Origin: Pseudomonas sp. JAI120
GTDB lineage: Bacteria > Pseudomonadota > Gammaproteobacteria > Pseudomonadales > Pseudomonadaceae
Direction of reading: 5' to 3'
Length of the DNA: 64,000 bases
Assembly (NCBI RefSeq): GCF_014207255.1
Contig: NZ_JACHCZ010000002.1
Span: 682,001 to 746,000, forward strand
Position numbers and translations under genes: made by a program. Below the pieces are notes generated by a model. The model was not told where the DNA came from, did no database searches, and worked only from the letters and a program-made list of their open reading frames with translations. The stretch's first letter is position 1, and each line of letters starts with the position of its first letter. Below are positions 28,778-41,643 of the stretch, one piece after another.

Positions 28778-28793
28778 ATGCATCACTGCGGTA

Positions 28794-29865
28794 TCAGCCG
28801 GCCCGGCGCAGCAGCCAGAACCCAGCCAGGGCGCAGATGGTCGTCGGCACCAGCACCGCAAACAGTGGCGAGAACCCGAACACCAGGCTCGACGGGCCGA
28901 GCAGGTCCTGGGCGATGCGGAAGGTGAAACCCACCAGCACCCCGGTAAACACGCGCTGGCCGAGGGTTACGGAGCGCAACGGACCGAAGATGAACGAGAT
29001 CGCCATCAATACCAGTGCCGCGGTCACCACCGGTTGTAACACCTTGACCCAAAATGCCAGCCAGTAACGACCGTTATTCAAGCCTTGGTCCTTCAGGTAG
29101 TGGATATAACCCCACAGCCCGGAGATCGGCAGGCTTTCGGGGATCATCACCACCGTATTGAGCAGTTCCGGCTTGAGGGCGATGTCCCACTCTTCACTTG
29201 GTACGTTGATCACTTCGGTGCTGGCCTTGGTGCCTTGGCCGACATTGCGGAAGTAAGTCGTGGTGATGTCGGTCAATTGCCACTTTTCGTCGCTGTACTG
29301 CGCGCGTTTGGCGAAGCTGGACGACAGCATGTGACGTTCCTTATCGAACGTGTAGCGCGTCACACCGATCAGCAGTCCGCCCGGTTGTACGGCGTTGATG
29401 TGGATGAACTCATCACCCTGACGGTGCCACAGGCCATGTTTGGCGCTCTGTGCATCGCCCGAGCCCTGGGCCAGGGCGCGATTGGCCTGGGCGGTGGTTT
29501 CGGCCGGCGGCGCTACGTATTCACCGATCAGCACGCTGCACAGCATCAGCAGCAACATTGGCTTCATGACCGCCCAGACGATACGACCGATGGACACCCC
29601 GGCGGCGCGCATGATGGTCAGTTCGCTGTTGCTGGCCAGGCTGCCCAGGCCGATCAGGCAGCCGATCAGCGCGGCCATCGGCATCATGTCGTAGAGACGA
29701 CGCGGCGCGGTAAGTGCAACGTAGCTGAGTACGTCCCACACGGTGTAGGTGTCGCTGACGTTGCCGACTTCATCGATGAAAGCGAACAACGAGGCCAGGC
29801 CCAGGATGATGCCCAGTACCGCCAGGATGGCGATCAGGACGCTGCTACCTATGTAGCGATCGAGC

Positions 29866-29873
<8 letters not shown>
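28794..29873 (-). CDS. lptG: LPS export permease LptG
   Basis: A 359-residue inner-membrane subunit of the LptB2FG transporter that extracts lipopolysaccharide for delivery to LptC. The N-terminal helix follows KLDRYIGSSVLIAILAV, with a periplasmic jellyroll region in the middle and three C-terminal helices. The start is the GTG at 29873: AAGGAG lies seven bases upstream and it overlaps lptF by eight bases. A longer frame from 29894 lacks a ribosome site. Confidence 0.95.
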
Positions 29874-32759
<2,886 letters not shown>

Positions 32760-32789
32760 ACACCTGCCCGGCTGCCTGCCGCGGTCAAC

Positions 32790-32889
32790 TGTAGGAGCGA
32801 GCTTGCTCGCGAAGAGCGTCAACGATAACGCGTTCATCCTGGATGAGCGCATTGTTCTCAGGTTCTTCGCGAGCAAGCTCGCTCCTACA
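32790..32889. repeat. REPIN of the TGTAGGAGCGAGC class
   Basis: Inverted units TGTAGGAGCGAGCTTGCTCG (32790-32809, extended to 32815) and the complementary copy at 32864-32889 flank a spacer of about 48 bases. It lies between pepA and holC, ending 37 bases before the holC ATG. Confidence 0.9.
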
Positions 32890-32926
32890 TTATGACGGCG
32901 GCAGGCGCGGCAGCCCAGGAACCGCT

Positions 32927-33355
32927 ATGCCCCAAGTCGACTTCTATATATTGCCCAGCGCCGATCCACTCGCGCGCCTGGACTTTGCCTGCAAACTCAC
33001 CGAAAAAGCCTGGCGCATGGGCCACCGCATCTACCTGCATTGCAGCGATGCCACCCAACGCGATGAACTCGACGCCCGCCTGTGGCGCTTCAAGGGCGAA
33101 AGCTTCGTGCCCCACGGCCCCGCAGAATCCGAACCCGAAGGCCAGGTTGTCCTGGGTTTGGGCGACAGTTGCGGCGATCACCATGACCTGCTGGTTAACC
33201 TGGACCTGAAAGTACCGCCGTTTGCCAAGGCCTTCGCCCGTGTGGCGGAAGTGGTGGTGGAGGATCCGGCTATTCGTCAGGCCGCGCGGGAGAGTTTCCG
33301 TTTCTACCGCGAACAGGGCTATCCTTTGCAAGATCACCGGCTACAACGACTTTGA
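32927..33355 (+). CDS. holC: DNA polymerase III chi subunit
   Basis: A 142-residue clamp-loader accessory subunit that links the tau complex to SSB. It contains VDFYILPSADPLARLDFACKL split over the first helix, the conserved ARLWRFKGESFVPHGP region and the C-terminal FRFYREQGYPLQDHRL. The ATG at 32927 is preceded by AGGA; longer frames run back through the REPIN. It stands between pepA and valS as in other Pseudomonas. Confidence 0.95.
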   Translation: MPQVDFYILPSADPLARLDFACKLTEKAWRMGHRIYLHCSDATQRDELDARLWRFKGESFVPHGPAESEPEGQVVLGLGDSCGDHHDLLVNLDLKVPPFAKAFARVAEVVVEDPAIRQAARESFRFYREQGYPLQDHRLQRL

Positions 33356-33362
33356 GTACATG

Positions 33363-33755
33363 ATGGACACTTCCAACCCGACAAAAAAAGATGACCACCT
33401 GCTGGACGACCTCGAGTCGATCCGTCAGTTGCTGGGTGATGATGACTTGCAACCGCCGCTGCTGACCGAACAGGCCGATGGCGAGGTACAGATTCCGCTG
33501 TTGTTCGACATGGTCGGTAGCAAGCAGGCTGCACCGGAGCCGGTCGTCGAAGCCCCCGTCGTCGTGGACACTGGCCCTGCGCCCGCTGAAAAGGGCCCCG
33601 ACGCCCTGCTGCTGCACCTGGACAACGAACTGCGTGCCGCTGCGCAATTGATCATGCAAGACGTGATCGACGACTTTGCCCCCCATATCGAAACCGAGAT
33701 CAAGCGCCGGATGGATGCGCGGATGGAGCGGCTGCTCAGCCAGTACCAGTCTTAA
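33363..33755 (+). CDS. Conserved hypothetical protein between holC and valS
   Basis: A 130-residue, acidic protein (MDTSNPTKKDDHLLDDLESI) with a Pro/Val-rich middle and a helical C-terminus (VIDDFAPHIETEIKRRMDARMERLL). Pseudomonas genomes commonly carry a gene of unknown function in this place (PA3833 position). No enzymatic motif, signal peptide or membrane segment is visible; the C-terminal amphipathic helix might mediate protein contact. The start is one of two adjacent ATGs (33360 or 33363). Location suggests, but does not prove, a link to DNA polymerase III or translation. Confidence 0.75.
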   Translation: MDTSNPTKKDDHLLDDLESIRQLLGDDDLQPPLLTEQADGEVQIPLLFDMVGSKQAAPEPVVEAPVVVDTGPAPAEKGPDALLLHLDNELRAAAQLIMQDVIDDFAPHIETEIKRRMDARMERLLSQYQS

Positions 33756-33772
33756 ACCGTCCATCAGATCCC

Positions 33773-33804
33773 CTGTGGGAGGGGGCTGGTCCCTCCCTCA
33801 TTTG
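33773..33804. repeat. Solitary degenerate REP unit before valS
   Basis: CCTGTGGGAGGGGGC followed by an imperfect complement (CCCTCCCTCA) forms a mismatched hairpin. It lacks the inverted partner found at other REPIN sites and looks decayed. It is about 100 bases upstream of the valS ATG. Confidence 0.7.
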
Positions 33805-33905
33805 ATTGCCTGCACCTTAAGCCCGCCTTCGCCTCGCCCTGCGCTCTATCCCCCGTTATACTTGCCGGCTTTCCTGAATAAATGCCAACTAGGGTCCCGC
33901 CGCGC

Positions 33906-36752
33906 ATGGATAAGACCTACCAGCCGCACGCTATTGAAACTTCCTGGTACAACACCTGGGAGTCCGAGAACTATTTCGCTCCGCAAGGCGCGGGCGAGTC
34001 CTACACCATCATGATTCCGCCACCGAACGTCACTGGCAGCCTGCACATGGGCCATGGCTTCAACAACGCGATCATGGATGCCCTGATTCGCTTCCGCCGC
34101 ATGCAGGGCCGCAACACCCTGTGGCAACCGGGTACCGACCACGCCGGTATCGCCACCCAGATGCTGGTGGAGCGCCAACTCGAAGCCTCCGGCCAAAACC
34201 GTCACGACCTGGGTCGCGAGAAATTCCTGGAAAAAATCTGGGAATGGAAAGACCAGTCCGGCGGCAACATCAGCCGTCAGATCCGTCGCCTCGGTTCGTC
34301 CGTCGATTGGAGCCGTGAGCGCTTCACCATGGACGACGGCCTGTCGGAGTCGGTGAAAGAAGCCTTCGTGCGCCTGCATGAAGACGGCCTGATCTACCGT
34401 GGCAAGCGCCTGGTCAACTGGGACACCAAGTTGCACACGGCGATTTCCGACCTTGAAGTGGAAAACCACGACGAGAAAGGTTTCCTGTGGAACCTCAAGT
34501 ACCCGCTGGCCGACGGCGCCAAGACCGCTGAAGGCAACGACTACCTGATCGTCGCGACCACCCGTCCGGAAACCATGCTCGGCGACGCCGCCGTAGCGGT
34601 TAACCCGAACGACGAGCGCTACCAGGCACTGATCGGCAAGTTCGTCGAGCTGCCGTTGGTAGGCCGCCGCATCCCGATCATCGCGGACGACTACTGCGAC
34701 CCTGAATTCGGCACCGGCTGCGTGAAAATCACCCCGGCCCACGATTTCAACGACTACGAAGTCGGCAAGCGCCACAACCTGCCGCTGCTCAACATCTTCG
34801 ACAAGAACGCCGCCGTATTGCCGGCCTGCCAGGTGTTCAACCTGGACGGTACGCTGAACGACAGCATCGACGGCAAGATCCCGGCCGAATACGCCGGCCT
34901 TGACCGTTTCGAAGCGCGTAAGCAGATCGTTGCTGCCTTCGACGCCGCCGGCCTGCTGGTCAGCGTTGACGACCACGGCCTGAAAGTGCCGAAGGGCGAC
35001 CGTTCCGGCACCATCATCGAGCCGTGGCTGACCGACCAATGGTACGTGTCCACCAAGCCGCTGGCCGAGCCGGCAATCGCGGCTGTGGAAGACGGCCGTA
35101 TCCAGTTCGTGCCTAAACAGTACGAAAACATGTACTTCTCGTGGATGCGTGACATCCAGGATTGGTGCATCAGCCGTCAGCTGTGGTGGGGCCATCGCAT
35201 TCCGGCCTGGTACGACGAGTCGGGCAAGGTCTATGTCGGCCGCGACGAAGCCGAAGTACGCGCCAAGAACAATCTGGGTCCGGACGTCGCGCTGCAGCAG
35301 GACAACGACGTACTCGACACCTGGTTCAGCTCGGGCCTGTGGACGTTCTCCACCCTGGGTTGGCCGCAACAGACCGAGTTCCTGAAAAAATTCCACTCCA
35401 CCGACGTGCTGGTCACCGGCTTCGACATCATTTTCTTCTGGGTTGCCCGGATGATCATGCTCACCATGCACTTGGTGAAGAATGAAGACGGCACCCCGCA
35501 GGTACCGTTCAAGACCGTGTACGTGCACGGCCTGGTGCGTGATGGCCAAGGCCAGAAGATGTCCAAGTCCAAGGGCAACGTCCTGGACCCGCTGGACATC
35601 ATCGACGGCATCGACCTGGAAACCCTGGTGCAGAAACGCACCTCGGGCCTGATGCAGCCGAAACTGGCGAAGAAGATCGAGAAGCAGACCCGCGACGAAT
35701 TCGCCGACGGCATTGCCAGCTATGGCACCGACGCGCTGCGCTTCACCTTCTGCTCGCTGGCGTCCACCGGTCGCGACATCAAGTTCGACATGGGCCGCGT
35801 CGAAGGCTATCGCAACTTCTGCAACAAGATCTGGAACGCCGCGCGCTACGTGCTGGATAAAGGCGAAGACTGCGGCCAGAACGGCGAAGCCGTTGAACTG
35901 AGCCTGGCCGATCGCTGGATCATCTCGCAGTTGCAGCGCACCGAAGCCGAAGTGACCCGCCAACTCGACCAGTTCCGTTTCGACCTGGCCGCACAAGCCT
36001 TGTACGAGTTCATCTGGAACCAGTATTGCGACTGGTACCTGGAACTGTCCAAGCCCGTGCTGTGGGACGAAAACGCGCCGATCGAACGCCAGCGCGGTAC
36101 CCGTCGCACCCTGGTGCGCGTGCTCGAAGTGGCGCTGCGCCTGGCGCATCCGTTCATGCCGTTCATCACCGAAGAAATCTGGCAGCGCCTGGCGCCGCTG
36201 GCCGGTATCGAAGGCAAGACCATCATGCTGCAACCTTGGCCGGTGGCCAACGAAGCACGCATCGATGAGGCGGCCGAAAGCGATATCGAATGGCTCAAGA
36301 CCCTGATGCTCGGCACGCGCAACATCCGCGCCGAAATGAACATCGGCCCGGGCAAGCCTCTGGCGGTGTTCGTGAAGAACGCCAGCGCCGAAGACCAGCG
36401 TCGTCTGACCGAGAACGATGCGCTGCTCAAGAAGCTGGCGAAGCTGGAATCGATCACCGTACTGGCTGAGGGCGTCGAAGCGCCACTGTCGGCGACCGCA
36501 TTGGTCGGCGACATGGAAGTGCTGGTGCCGATGGCCGGCTTGATCGACAAGGGCGCGGAACTGGCCCGTCTCGACAAGGAAATCCTGCGCCTGCAAGGTG
36601 AAGTGGCGCGGGTGGGCGGCAAGCTGTCCAACGCGGCATTCGTCGACAAGGCACCGGCTGAAGTGATCGACAAAGAACGCGCCAAGCTGGCCGAGGCCGA
36701 ACAGGCCCTGGGCAAACTGGCCGAGCAACATGCGCGGATTTCCAGCCTGTAA
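33906..36752 (+). CDS. valS: Valyl-tRNA synthetase
   Basis: A 948-residue class I aminoacyl-tRNA synthetase. The HIGH-type motif is HMGH at residues 47-50 and the KMSKS loop lies near 551, with the editing (CP1) domain between them. A C-terminal coiled coil of about 65 residues (from [15 protein letters not shown] onward) binds the tRNA. The start is the ATG of [20 protein letters not shown]; an ATG eight codons earlier gives a non-family extension. A terminator follows. Confidence 0.97.
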   Translation: MDKTYQPHAIETSWYNTWESENYFAPQGAGESYTIMIPPPNVTGSLHMGHGFNNAIMDALIRFRRMQGRNTLWQPGTDHAGIATQMLVERQLEASGQNRHDLGREKFLEKIWEWKDQSGGNISRQIRRLGSSVDWSRERFTMDDGLSESVKEAFVRLHEDGLIYRGKRLVNWDTKLHTAISDLEVENHDEKGFLWNLKYPLADGAKTAEGNDYLIVATTRPETMLGDAAVAVNPNDERYQALIGKFVELPLVGRRIPIIADDYCDPEFGTGCVKITPAHDFNDYEVGKRHNLPLLNIFDKNAAVLPACQVFNLDGTLNDSIDGKIPAEYAGLDRFEARKQIVAAFDAAGLLVSVDDHGLKVPKGDRSGTIIEPWLTDQWYVSTKPLAEPAIAAVEDGRIQFVPKQYENMYFSWMRDIQDWCISRQLWWGHRIPAWYDESGKVYVGRDEAEVRAKNNLGPDVALQQDNDVLDTWFSSGLWTFSTLGWPQQTEFLKKFHSTDVLVTGFDIIFFWVARMIMLTMHLVKNEDGTPQVPFKTVYVHGLVRDGQGQKMSKSKGNVLDPLDIIDGIDLETLVQKRTSGLMQPKLAKKIEKQTRDEFADGIASYGTDALRFTFCSLASTGRDIKFDMGRVEGYRNFCNKIWNAARYVLDKGEDCGQNGEAVELSLADRWIISQLQRTEAEVTRQLDQFRFDLAAQALYEFIWNQYCDWYLELSKPVLWDENAPIERQRGTRRTLVRVLEVALRLAHPFMPFITEEIWQRLAPLAGIEGKTIMLQPWPVANEARIDEAAESDIEWLKTLMLGTRNIRAEMNIGPGKPLAVFVKNASAEDQRRLTENDALLKKLAKLESITVLAEGVEAPLSATALVGDMEVLVPMAGLIDKGAELARLDKEILRLQGEVARVGGKLSNAAFVDKAPAEVIDKERAKLAEAEQALGKLAEQHARISSL

Positions 36753-36770
36753 GGGGCAATCCGTGTGAAA

Positions 36771-36797
36771 AAAGAGACCTTCGGGTCTCTTTTTTTG
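36771..36797 (+). terminator. Terminator of valS
   Basis: Stem AAAGAGACC/GGTCTCTTT with the stable TTCG tetraloop, followed by a run of T residues, 18 bases after the valS stop codon. Confidence 0.92.
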
Positions 36798-36808
36798 TGC
36801 TTGCGGCC

Positions 36809-36902
36809 AATGTGGGAGGGGGCTTGCTCCCGATAGCGGTGTATCAGTCCCAGCATTTTTGACTGCCACACCGCTATCGGGAGCAAGCCCCCTCCCACAT
36901 TT
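36809..36902. repeat. REPIN downstream of valS
   Basis: Inverted units AATGTGGGAGGGGGCTTG plus CTCCCGATAGCGGTGT (36809-36842) and the exact complement at 36869-36902 flank a 26-base spacer. The arms pair over about 34 bases, and the sequence matches the REPIN at 53578-53668. Confidence 0.92.
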
Positions 36903-36965
36903 GACCGAGTTATCCTCGGGAATGTGTGACAATGGCCGCCACTTTGAGCCAACACCAGAATCATC

Positions 36966-37982
36966 ATGACCGCCCCCACTACGCCCAAACCTCCACGCAA
37001 GAAGCCTAAAACCGCAGCCACGGCCAAATCCGTCGCGCCGCGCAAAGAGGCTACCCTGCACCCACGCAACCGCCACACAGGCCGTTACGACTTCCAGGCG
37101 CTGATCAAGACCACGCCGGAACTGGCGCAATTCGTGATCATCAACCCCTATGGCAAAGAGAGCATCGACTTCGCCAGCCCGGACGCGGTGCGGGTGTTCA
37201 ACCGGGCGCTGCTCAAGTCGTTCTATGGCATCCAGCATTGGGATATCCCGCAGGATTACCTGTGCCCGCCGGTGCCGGGACGTGCCGACTATGTGCACTT
37301 CCTCGCCGACCTGCTGGCCAGTGTCAACGATGGCAAGATCCCGCGTGGTTCAATCGTCAAGGTGCTGGACATCGGCATGGGCGCCAACTGCGTCTACCCG
37401 CTGATTGGCTATATGGAGTATCGCTGGAACTTCCTCGGCTCGGAGGTCGATCCTATCGCCGTGGCCGCCGCCAAGGCCATCGTGCAATCCAACGACCTGA
37501 GCAAGGTCATCCAGTTGCGCCAGCAGGAAAACCCCAAGCACATCCTGCTGGGCCTGCTGGAGCCGGGTGAGCGTTTTGACCTGACCATGTGCAACCCGCC
37601 GTTCCATGCGTCCATGGACGAAGCCACCAAGGGCAGCGAGCGCAAGTGGCGCGCCTTGGGCAGGGCCGATCCCAAGCGCAAATTGCCGGTGCTGAACTTC
37701 GGTGGTCAATCGGCCGAGTTGTGGTGTGAAGGCGGTGAAGCACGCTTCGTGACGCAGTTGATCGCCGAGAGCGCGCACTTTGCCCACAAGGTGTTGTGGT
37801 TCAGCACCCTGGTGTCAAAAGCGTCAAACTTGCCCGCGATCGAGACCGCCCTGAAAAAAGCCGGCGTGCTGGAAAGCCAGGTGGTGGAAATGTCCCAGGG
37901 CCAGAAGCAGAGCCGTTTCGTGGCCTGGACTTTCCAGACCAAGAACGAGCAGCAGATCTGGCGCCAGCGCTGGGTGCGATAG
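36966..37982 (+). CDS. rlmF: 23S rRNA adenine(1618)-N6-methyltransferase
   Basis: A 338-residue methyltransferase that modifies A1618 of 23S rRNA. After a basic, disordered N-terminus ([15 protein letters not shown]) come [13 protein letters not shown], the SAM-binding [15 protein letters not shown] and the N6-adenine catalytic NPPFHAS. The C-terminus [10 protein letters not shown] is typical. It is monocistronic, with a shared terminator against hupN. Confidence 0.94.
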   Translation: MTAPTTPKPPRKKPKTAATAKSVAPRKEATLHPRNRHTGRYDFQALIKTTPELAQFVIINPYGKESIDFASPDAVRVFNRALLKSFYGIQHWDIPQDYLCPPVPGRADYVHFLADLLASVNDGKIPRGSIVKVLDIGMGANCVYPLIGYMEYRWNFLGSEVDPIAVAAAKAIVQSNDLSKVIQLRQQENPKHILLGLLEPGERFDLTMCNPPFHASMDEATKGSERKWRALGRADPKRKLPVLNFGGQSAELWCEGGEARFVTQLIAESAHFAHKVLWFSTLVSKASNLPAIETALKKAGVLESQVVEMSQGQKQSRFVAWTFQTKNEQQIWRQRWVR

Positions 37983-38000
37983 AGACAAATCGCAGGCAAC

Positions 38001-38041
38001 AAAAAACCGTGCCCGGATCGCTCCGAAGCACGGTTTTTTTT
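38001..38041. terminator. Bidirectional terminator between rlmF and hupN
   Basis: Stem AAAAAACCGTGC/GCACGGTTTTTT with an inner small stem (CGGA/TCCG) and U-runs on both strands. It lies between the convergent stop codons. Confidence 0.9.
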
Positions 38042-38049
38042 GCTGCGTC

Positions 38050-38331
38050 TTACTTGTTAACAGCGTCGGTCAGGCCTTTGGCCACAACCAGCTTGATAAC
38101 TTTCTTGGCAGCGATTTCGATGGCAGCGCCAGTCGAAGGGTTACGGCCAGTACGGGCAGGACGCTCGGTCACTTTCAGTTTGCCAACGCCTGGCAGAGTG
38201 ATTTCGCCGCCGTTTTCCAGCTGATCAGCAACAACTTGGCTCAGTTGGTCCAGCAGAGCGCGCACGGTGGTTTTCGGTGCGTCTACTGCTTCAGCCAGGT
38301 CAGCGATCAGTTGGTCTTTAGTAATAGCCAT
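38050..38331 (-). CDS. hupN: HU family DNA-binding protein (HupN type)
   Basis: A 93-residue histone-like protein: helical N-terminal dimerisation half (TKDQLIADLAEAVDAPKTTV) and beta-arm half with GVGKLKVTERPARTGRNPSTG, the minor-groove-inserting Pro region. Pseudomonads have several HU genes; the one beside valS in P. putida is hupN, which this position matches. It has an AAGGA ribosome site and its own terminator. It compacts and bends DNA as a dimer. Confidence 0.88.
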   Translation of the reverse strand: MAITKDQLIADLAEAVDAPKTTVRALLDQLSQVVADQLENGGEITLPGVGKLKVTERPARTGRNPSTGAAIEIAAKKVIKLVVAKGLTDAVNK

Positions 38332-38726
38332 TGTGGTGTTCCTTCCCTATCAAATTCATATGGATTGCAGAGTGCAGTGTCAGCCGTCGAGCCCGACCTT
38401 CACGGCCTGGCACCCCCGGCTATAACCACGGAGATCGGGGTTATAGATGCTTGAAACGGGGATTGGTTCGACCTGACAGATGCTGAATGCACGCTTATCG
38501 CCGAGACTTGGCGTAAGACGGGGCAAAACTAGCACAGAGACGGGGAAATATCCGCCTCTACCTACCCATTTGGTCAGCTTTATCGCTCTAAACCGTGAAA
38601 AAAAGGCATATGCCCCGTCGGAAGGCACCCAAAACGCCTTCGAAGCACGTCTTGGCCAATGGGTGCGGTACACTGGGCGACTTTTCGGGGAGGCCAACCG
38701 CTCCCCTTCAACCAGCCGAGAAGCCT
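38332..38726. other. 395-bp intergenic region between hupN and yejK
   Basis: This gap should hold the divergent promoters of hupN and yejK. An 8-bp inverted repeat CTATAACC/GGTTATAG (38420-38427 and 38439-38446) lies within it and could be an operator or hairpin. The open frames that cross the gap are not protein-like. Confidence 0.5.
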
Positions 38727-39731
38727 ATGCCGATCCGTCATTGCATCGTCCACCTGATCGACAAAAAACCCGACGGCACACCTGCAGTTCTCCACGCCCG
38801 CGACTCCGAGCTTGCCGAGTCGGCCGCCATCGAGAACATGCTTGCCGACCTCAACGAGAGCTACAACGCCAAACAAGGCAAGGCCTGGGGTTTCTTCCAC
38901 GCCGAATCCGGCGCGCACCCGTTCAGCGGCTGGTTGAAGGACTATTTCGAGGGTGGCCAGGATTTCACCACGTTCAGCCGCACCGCCGTCGAGCACCTGC
39001 AGAAGCTGATGGAAGAGTCCAACCTCTCCACCGGCGGCCACGTGCTGTTTGCCCACTACCAGCAAGGCATGACCGACTACCTGGCCATCGCCTTGCTGCA
39101 CCACAGCGAAGGCGTGGCAGTGACCGATGAGCTGGACGTGACCCCGTCCCGTCACCTGGACCTGGGCCAACTGCACCTGGCAGCGCGTATCAACGTGTCC
39201 GAGTGGCAGAACAACAAGCAATCCAAGCAGTACATCTCGTTTATCAAAGGCAAGAACGGCAAGAAGGTCTCGGAGTACTTCCGCGACTTCATCGGCTGCC
39301 AGGAAGGCGTCGACGGCCCGGGCGAGACGCGCACCCTGCTCAAGGCCTTCAGCGACTTCGTCGAAAGCGAAGATTTGCCGGACGAATCCGCCCGCGAAAA
39401 AACCAAGACCCTGGTCGATTACGCCAGCAGCCAGGCCAAGCTCGGCGAACCCATGGGCCTTGAAGAATTGTCGGGGTTGATCGATGAAGATCGGCCCAAG
39501 GCGTTCTACGACCATATCCGCAACAAGGACTACGGCCTGTCGCCGGAAATCCCGGCCGATAAACGCACCCTCAACCAGTTCCGCCGCTTCACCGGCCGCG
39601 CAGAGGGCTTGTCGATCAGTTTTGAAGCGCACTTGCTGGGCGACAAGATCGAGTACGACGAAGCCGCCGGTACCCTGATCATCAAGGGCCTGCCGACCCA
39701 ACTGACCGACCAGCTCAAGCGCCGTAACTGA
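38727..39731 (+). CDS. yejK: Nucleoid-associated protein YejK (NdpA)
   Basis: A 334-residue nucleoid-associated protein, the usual length. It begins [20 protein letters not shown] and has the family blocks [33 protein letters not shown] and the C-terminal [15 protein letters not shown]. Function is poorly defined; in E. coli it copurifies with nucleoid and interacts with topoisomerases. The start at 38727 replaces a 44-codon non-homologous extension. Its stop codon overlaps the next ATG (TGATG). Confidence 0.94.
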   Translation: MPIRHCIVHLIDKKPDGTPAVLHARDSELAESAAIENMLADLNESYNAKQGKAWGFFHAESGAHPFSGWLKDYFEGGQDFTTFSRTAVEHLQKLMEESNLSTGGHVLFAHYQQGMTDYLAIALLHHSEGVAVTDELDVTPSRHLDLGQLHLAARINVSEWQNNKQSKQYISFIKGKNGKKVSEYFRDFIGCQEGVDGPGETRTLLKAFSDFVESEDLPDESAREKTKTLVDYASSQAKLGEPMGLEELSGLIDEDRPKAFYDHIRNKDYGLSPEIPADKRTLNQFRRFTGRAEGLSISFEAHLLGDKIEYDEAAGTLIIKGLPTQLTDQLKRRN

Positions 39732-40081
39732 TGCTCGGCGGGGTCCTCAAGAAAGTCCTGCTGGTGTTGCTGGTGGTGGTGGTTATCCAGAACTGGGGCA
39801 AGATCGAGCGGCTGTTCAACCCCTCCCAGGTGGTGCCGGAGCAGACGCGAGCCTCGGCGCGGGTGGCGCTGTACGCCACCGAGTGGTGTGGCTACTGCAA
39901 GCAGATCCGCCGCTTCCTCGACCAGAAGGGCATTCCGTACCAGGCCTTCGATATCGAGAAGGACGCCCAGGCGCGCAAGGCGTATGAGGCGCTGGGCGGT
40001 GGCGGGATTCCGTTTGTGGATGTGAATGGCACGCTGATTCGCGACTACAACCCTGACGCGATCATGGCCGCGCTGAAGTAA
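39731..40081 (+). CDS. Membrane-anchored glutaredoxin-like protein
   Basis: A 116-residue protein with a hydrophobic N-terminal helix (residues 5-19, VLLVLLVVVVIQ) and a glutaredoxin fold. The redox motif CGYC is at residues 53-56 in YATEWCGYCKQI, and the glutathione-binding cis-Pro loop is GGGGIPFVDVNG. It is probably anchored in the inner membrane; the topology relative to the helix is not certain. It overlaps yejK by one base and is probably coupled to it. Confidence 0.87.
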   Translation: MLGGVLKKVLLVLLVVVVIQNWGKIERLFNPSQVVPEQTRASARVALYATEWCGYCKQIRRFLDQKGIPYQAFDIEKDAQARKAYEALGGGGIPFVDVNGTLIRDYNPDAIMAALK

Positions 40082-41059
40082 TCAGCGCACAACGATCACC
40101 CGCCCCAACAGACTGTGCTGCTCGAACCCCAACACCGCTTGCAAGGCGTTGAGCACCGCCTGCGGGTCCTTGCTAGGGAAGCTGCCGCTGACGCGCCTGG
40201 CACCCATCGCTTCGTTGAGCAGCAGGATGCGGCCAGGGTAGTAACGCGACAGGTCCTTGACCACGTCGGCCAGCGGCGCCTTGTAGTAGTTGAGCCAGCC
40301 ATCCCGCCAAGCCAGGCGAGATTCGCTGTCGACCGCGTGCAGGGGATCGGCGCTGCCATCGGCGTAGGCCACTTGCTGGCCCGCCGTCAGAATGTGCTGC
40401 TGGCCCTGTTTCGACGCGGTCACGCCGACCCGCCCCGACAACACCGTCACCTCGGCCCCTGCCGGTTGCAGGCGCACTTCGAACTGCGTACCCAGCACCC
40501 GCGCTTCGCCGCTGCCCGCCTCGACCACAAAGGACTCGCCGGTGTGGGTGACGTTGAAAAACCCTGCACCGCGACGCAATTGGATATGCCGCTCACCGTG
40601 GCTGAAGTCCACGGCAATTGCACTGTCCGCATCCAGCGTGACCTGGGACTGATCGGCCAGGGTGAAGGTCTTCACTTCACCCGGTGCGGTCACGTAATCG
40701 GCGCCGAAGTCATCGATCCAACGCGAAGGCTGCCAACCGGCGCCCATGGACACCATCAACACCAGGCACGCCGCCACGGCCAAAGCGCCGGACCAGCGCA
40801 CCACCCGCGAGCGCTTCGGTGTGTTCATCGCATTGAGGTAGCCCTGCAATGCCAGCGCGTCCTCATCCGCCAGTTGGCGTGCCGCCACTTCGCTCAACTC
40901 CCAGAGCACCTGGGCCTGGGCATACGCTTCGACGTGCGCAGGATCAGCCCTCAGCCAGCGGCTGAAAGTGGCCTGGTCGCCACTGCTGGGCTGGTCGTGC
41001 AACAGGCTCAGCCAGGCCAGCGCGGCTTGTTCCTGGTCAGGCGTGGGGGTCAGATTCAC
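40082..41059 (-). CDS. FecR-family anti-sigma factor (orphan pair)
   Basis: A 325-residue FecR-like transmembrane regulator. The N-terminal cytoplasmic part (LAWLSLLHDQPSSGDQATFSRWLRADPAHVEAY) binds the ECF sigma factor; a single helix (about residues 86-106, LAVAACLVLMVSM) is followed by the FecR domain (RRGAGFFNVTHTGESFVVEAG, VLGTQFEV) and a C-terminal STN-like segment (LADVVKDLSRYYPGRIL). It starts with GTG overlapping the sigma gene by four bases. No TonB-dependent receptor follows on this strand, so its partner receptor is elsewhere or is FecA on the opposite strand. Confidence 0.88.
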   Translation of the reverse strand: MNLTPTPDQEQAALAWLSLLHDQPSSGDQATFSRWLRADPAHVEAYAQAQVLWELSEVAARQLADEDALALQGYLNAMNTPKRSRVVRWSGALAVAACLVLMVSMGAGWQPSRWIDDFGADYVTAPGEVKTFTLADQSQVTLDADSAIAVDFSHGERHIQLRRGAGFFNVTHTGESFVVEAGSGEARVLGTQFEVRLQPAGAEVTVLSGRVGVTASKQGQQHILTAGQQVAYADGSADPLHAVDSESRLAWRDGWLNYYKAPLADVVKDLSRYYPGRILLLNEAMGARRVSGSFPSKDPQAVLNALQAVLGFEQHSLLGRVIVVR

Positions 41060-41634
41060 GGTGCTTTCCCTGGCGTGCGCGATGGCGATGGTTCGCGAAG
41101 GCTGGCTTTGCAGGCTTCAAGGGCACGCATCATATGTTTTTCCACGGCGCTTTGGGACAGGCCCATGGCCTTGGCGATTTGCGCGTACTTACGCCCGTGA
41201 ATGCGGTTGAGCAGGAAGATCTGCCGGGTGCGCTCCGGCAGGCTGCGCAGGGCGGCTTCGACATGCCGCAGGTCGTTGCCCGCCTCGAGCGCCGCCTGGG
41301 GTTCGGAACCCTGGTTATCCTGCTGCTCCGGCAGCCAGCCTTCACTGCTGCGTACCCGCGCGCCTTCGCTGCGCAGGTGGTCGATGGCGATATTGCCGGC
41401 GCAACGCAGCAGGTAGGTGCTGAGTTCTTCGACCTGCACCAATGGCCGACGCCAAAAGCGCAGGAACAGGTCCTGCACCAGGTCGGCCGCCGTGGCGCGG
41501 CACCCTACACGTCGGCTCACCAACGCTTCCATCTGCGAACGCTGGGACAAGAACACTTGCAGAAAATGCGCGCGCCCACCCGCCGCGTCAGTCTGCGGGC
41601 TGTCCTGGGAATCGGGTGGCGTGCTGATCATCAT
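41056..41634 (-). CDS. FecI-family ECF RNA polymerase sigma factor
   Basis: A 192-residue ECF sigma factor: region 2 with LVQDLFLRFWRRP and region 4 with LPERTRQIFLLNRIHGRKYAQIAKAMGLSQSAVEKHMMRAL, the -35-reading helix-turn-helix. Such factors switch on iron-uptake genes when the FecR partner is triggered. It lies nine bases after the DUF3325 gene in the same operon and is upstream of and overlapping its fecR partner. Confidence 0.9.
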   Translation of the reverse strand: MMISTPPDSQDSPQTDAAGGRAHFLQVFLSQRSQMEALVSRRVGCRATAADLVQDLFLRFWRRPLVQVEELSTYLLRCAGNIAIDHLRSEGARVRSSEGWLPEQQDNQGSEPQAALEAGNDLRHVEAALRSLPERTRQIFLLNRIHGRKYAQIAKAMGLSQSAVEKHMMRALEACKASLREPSPSRTPGKAP

Positions 41635-41643
41635 GGCAGGGGC

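Noticed and set aside
33846..37298. 1150-codon open frame antisense to valS and rlmF
   Set aside because: It spans two recognised genes, a terminator and a REPIN; composition is typical of antisense shadow frames.
38380..38697. 105-codon minus-strand frame in the hupN-yejK gap
   Set aside because: No ribosome site, odd composition, and it would cover the yejK promoter region.
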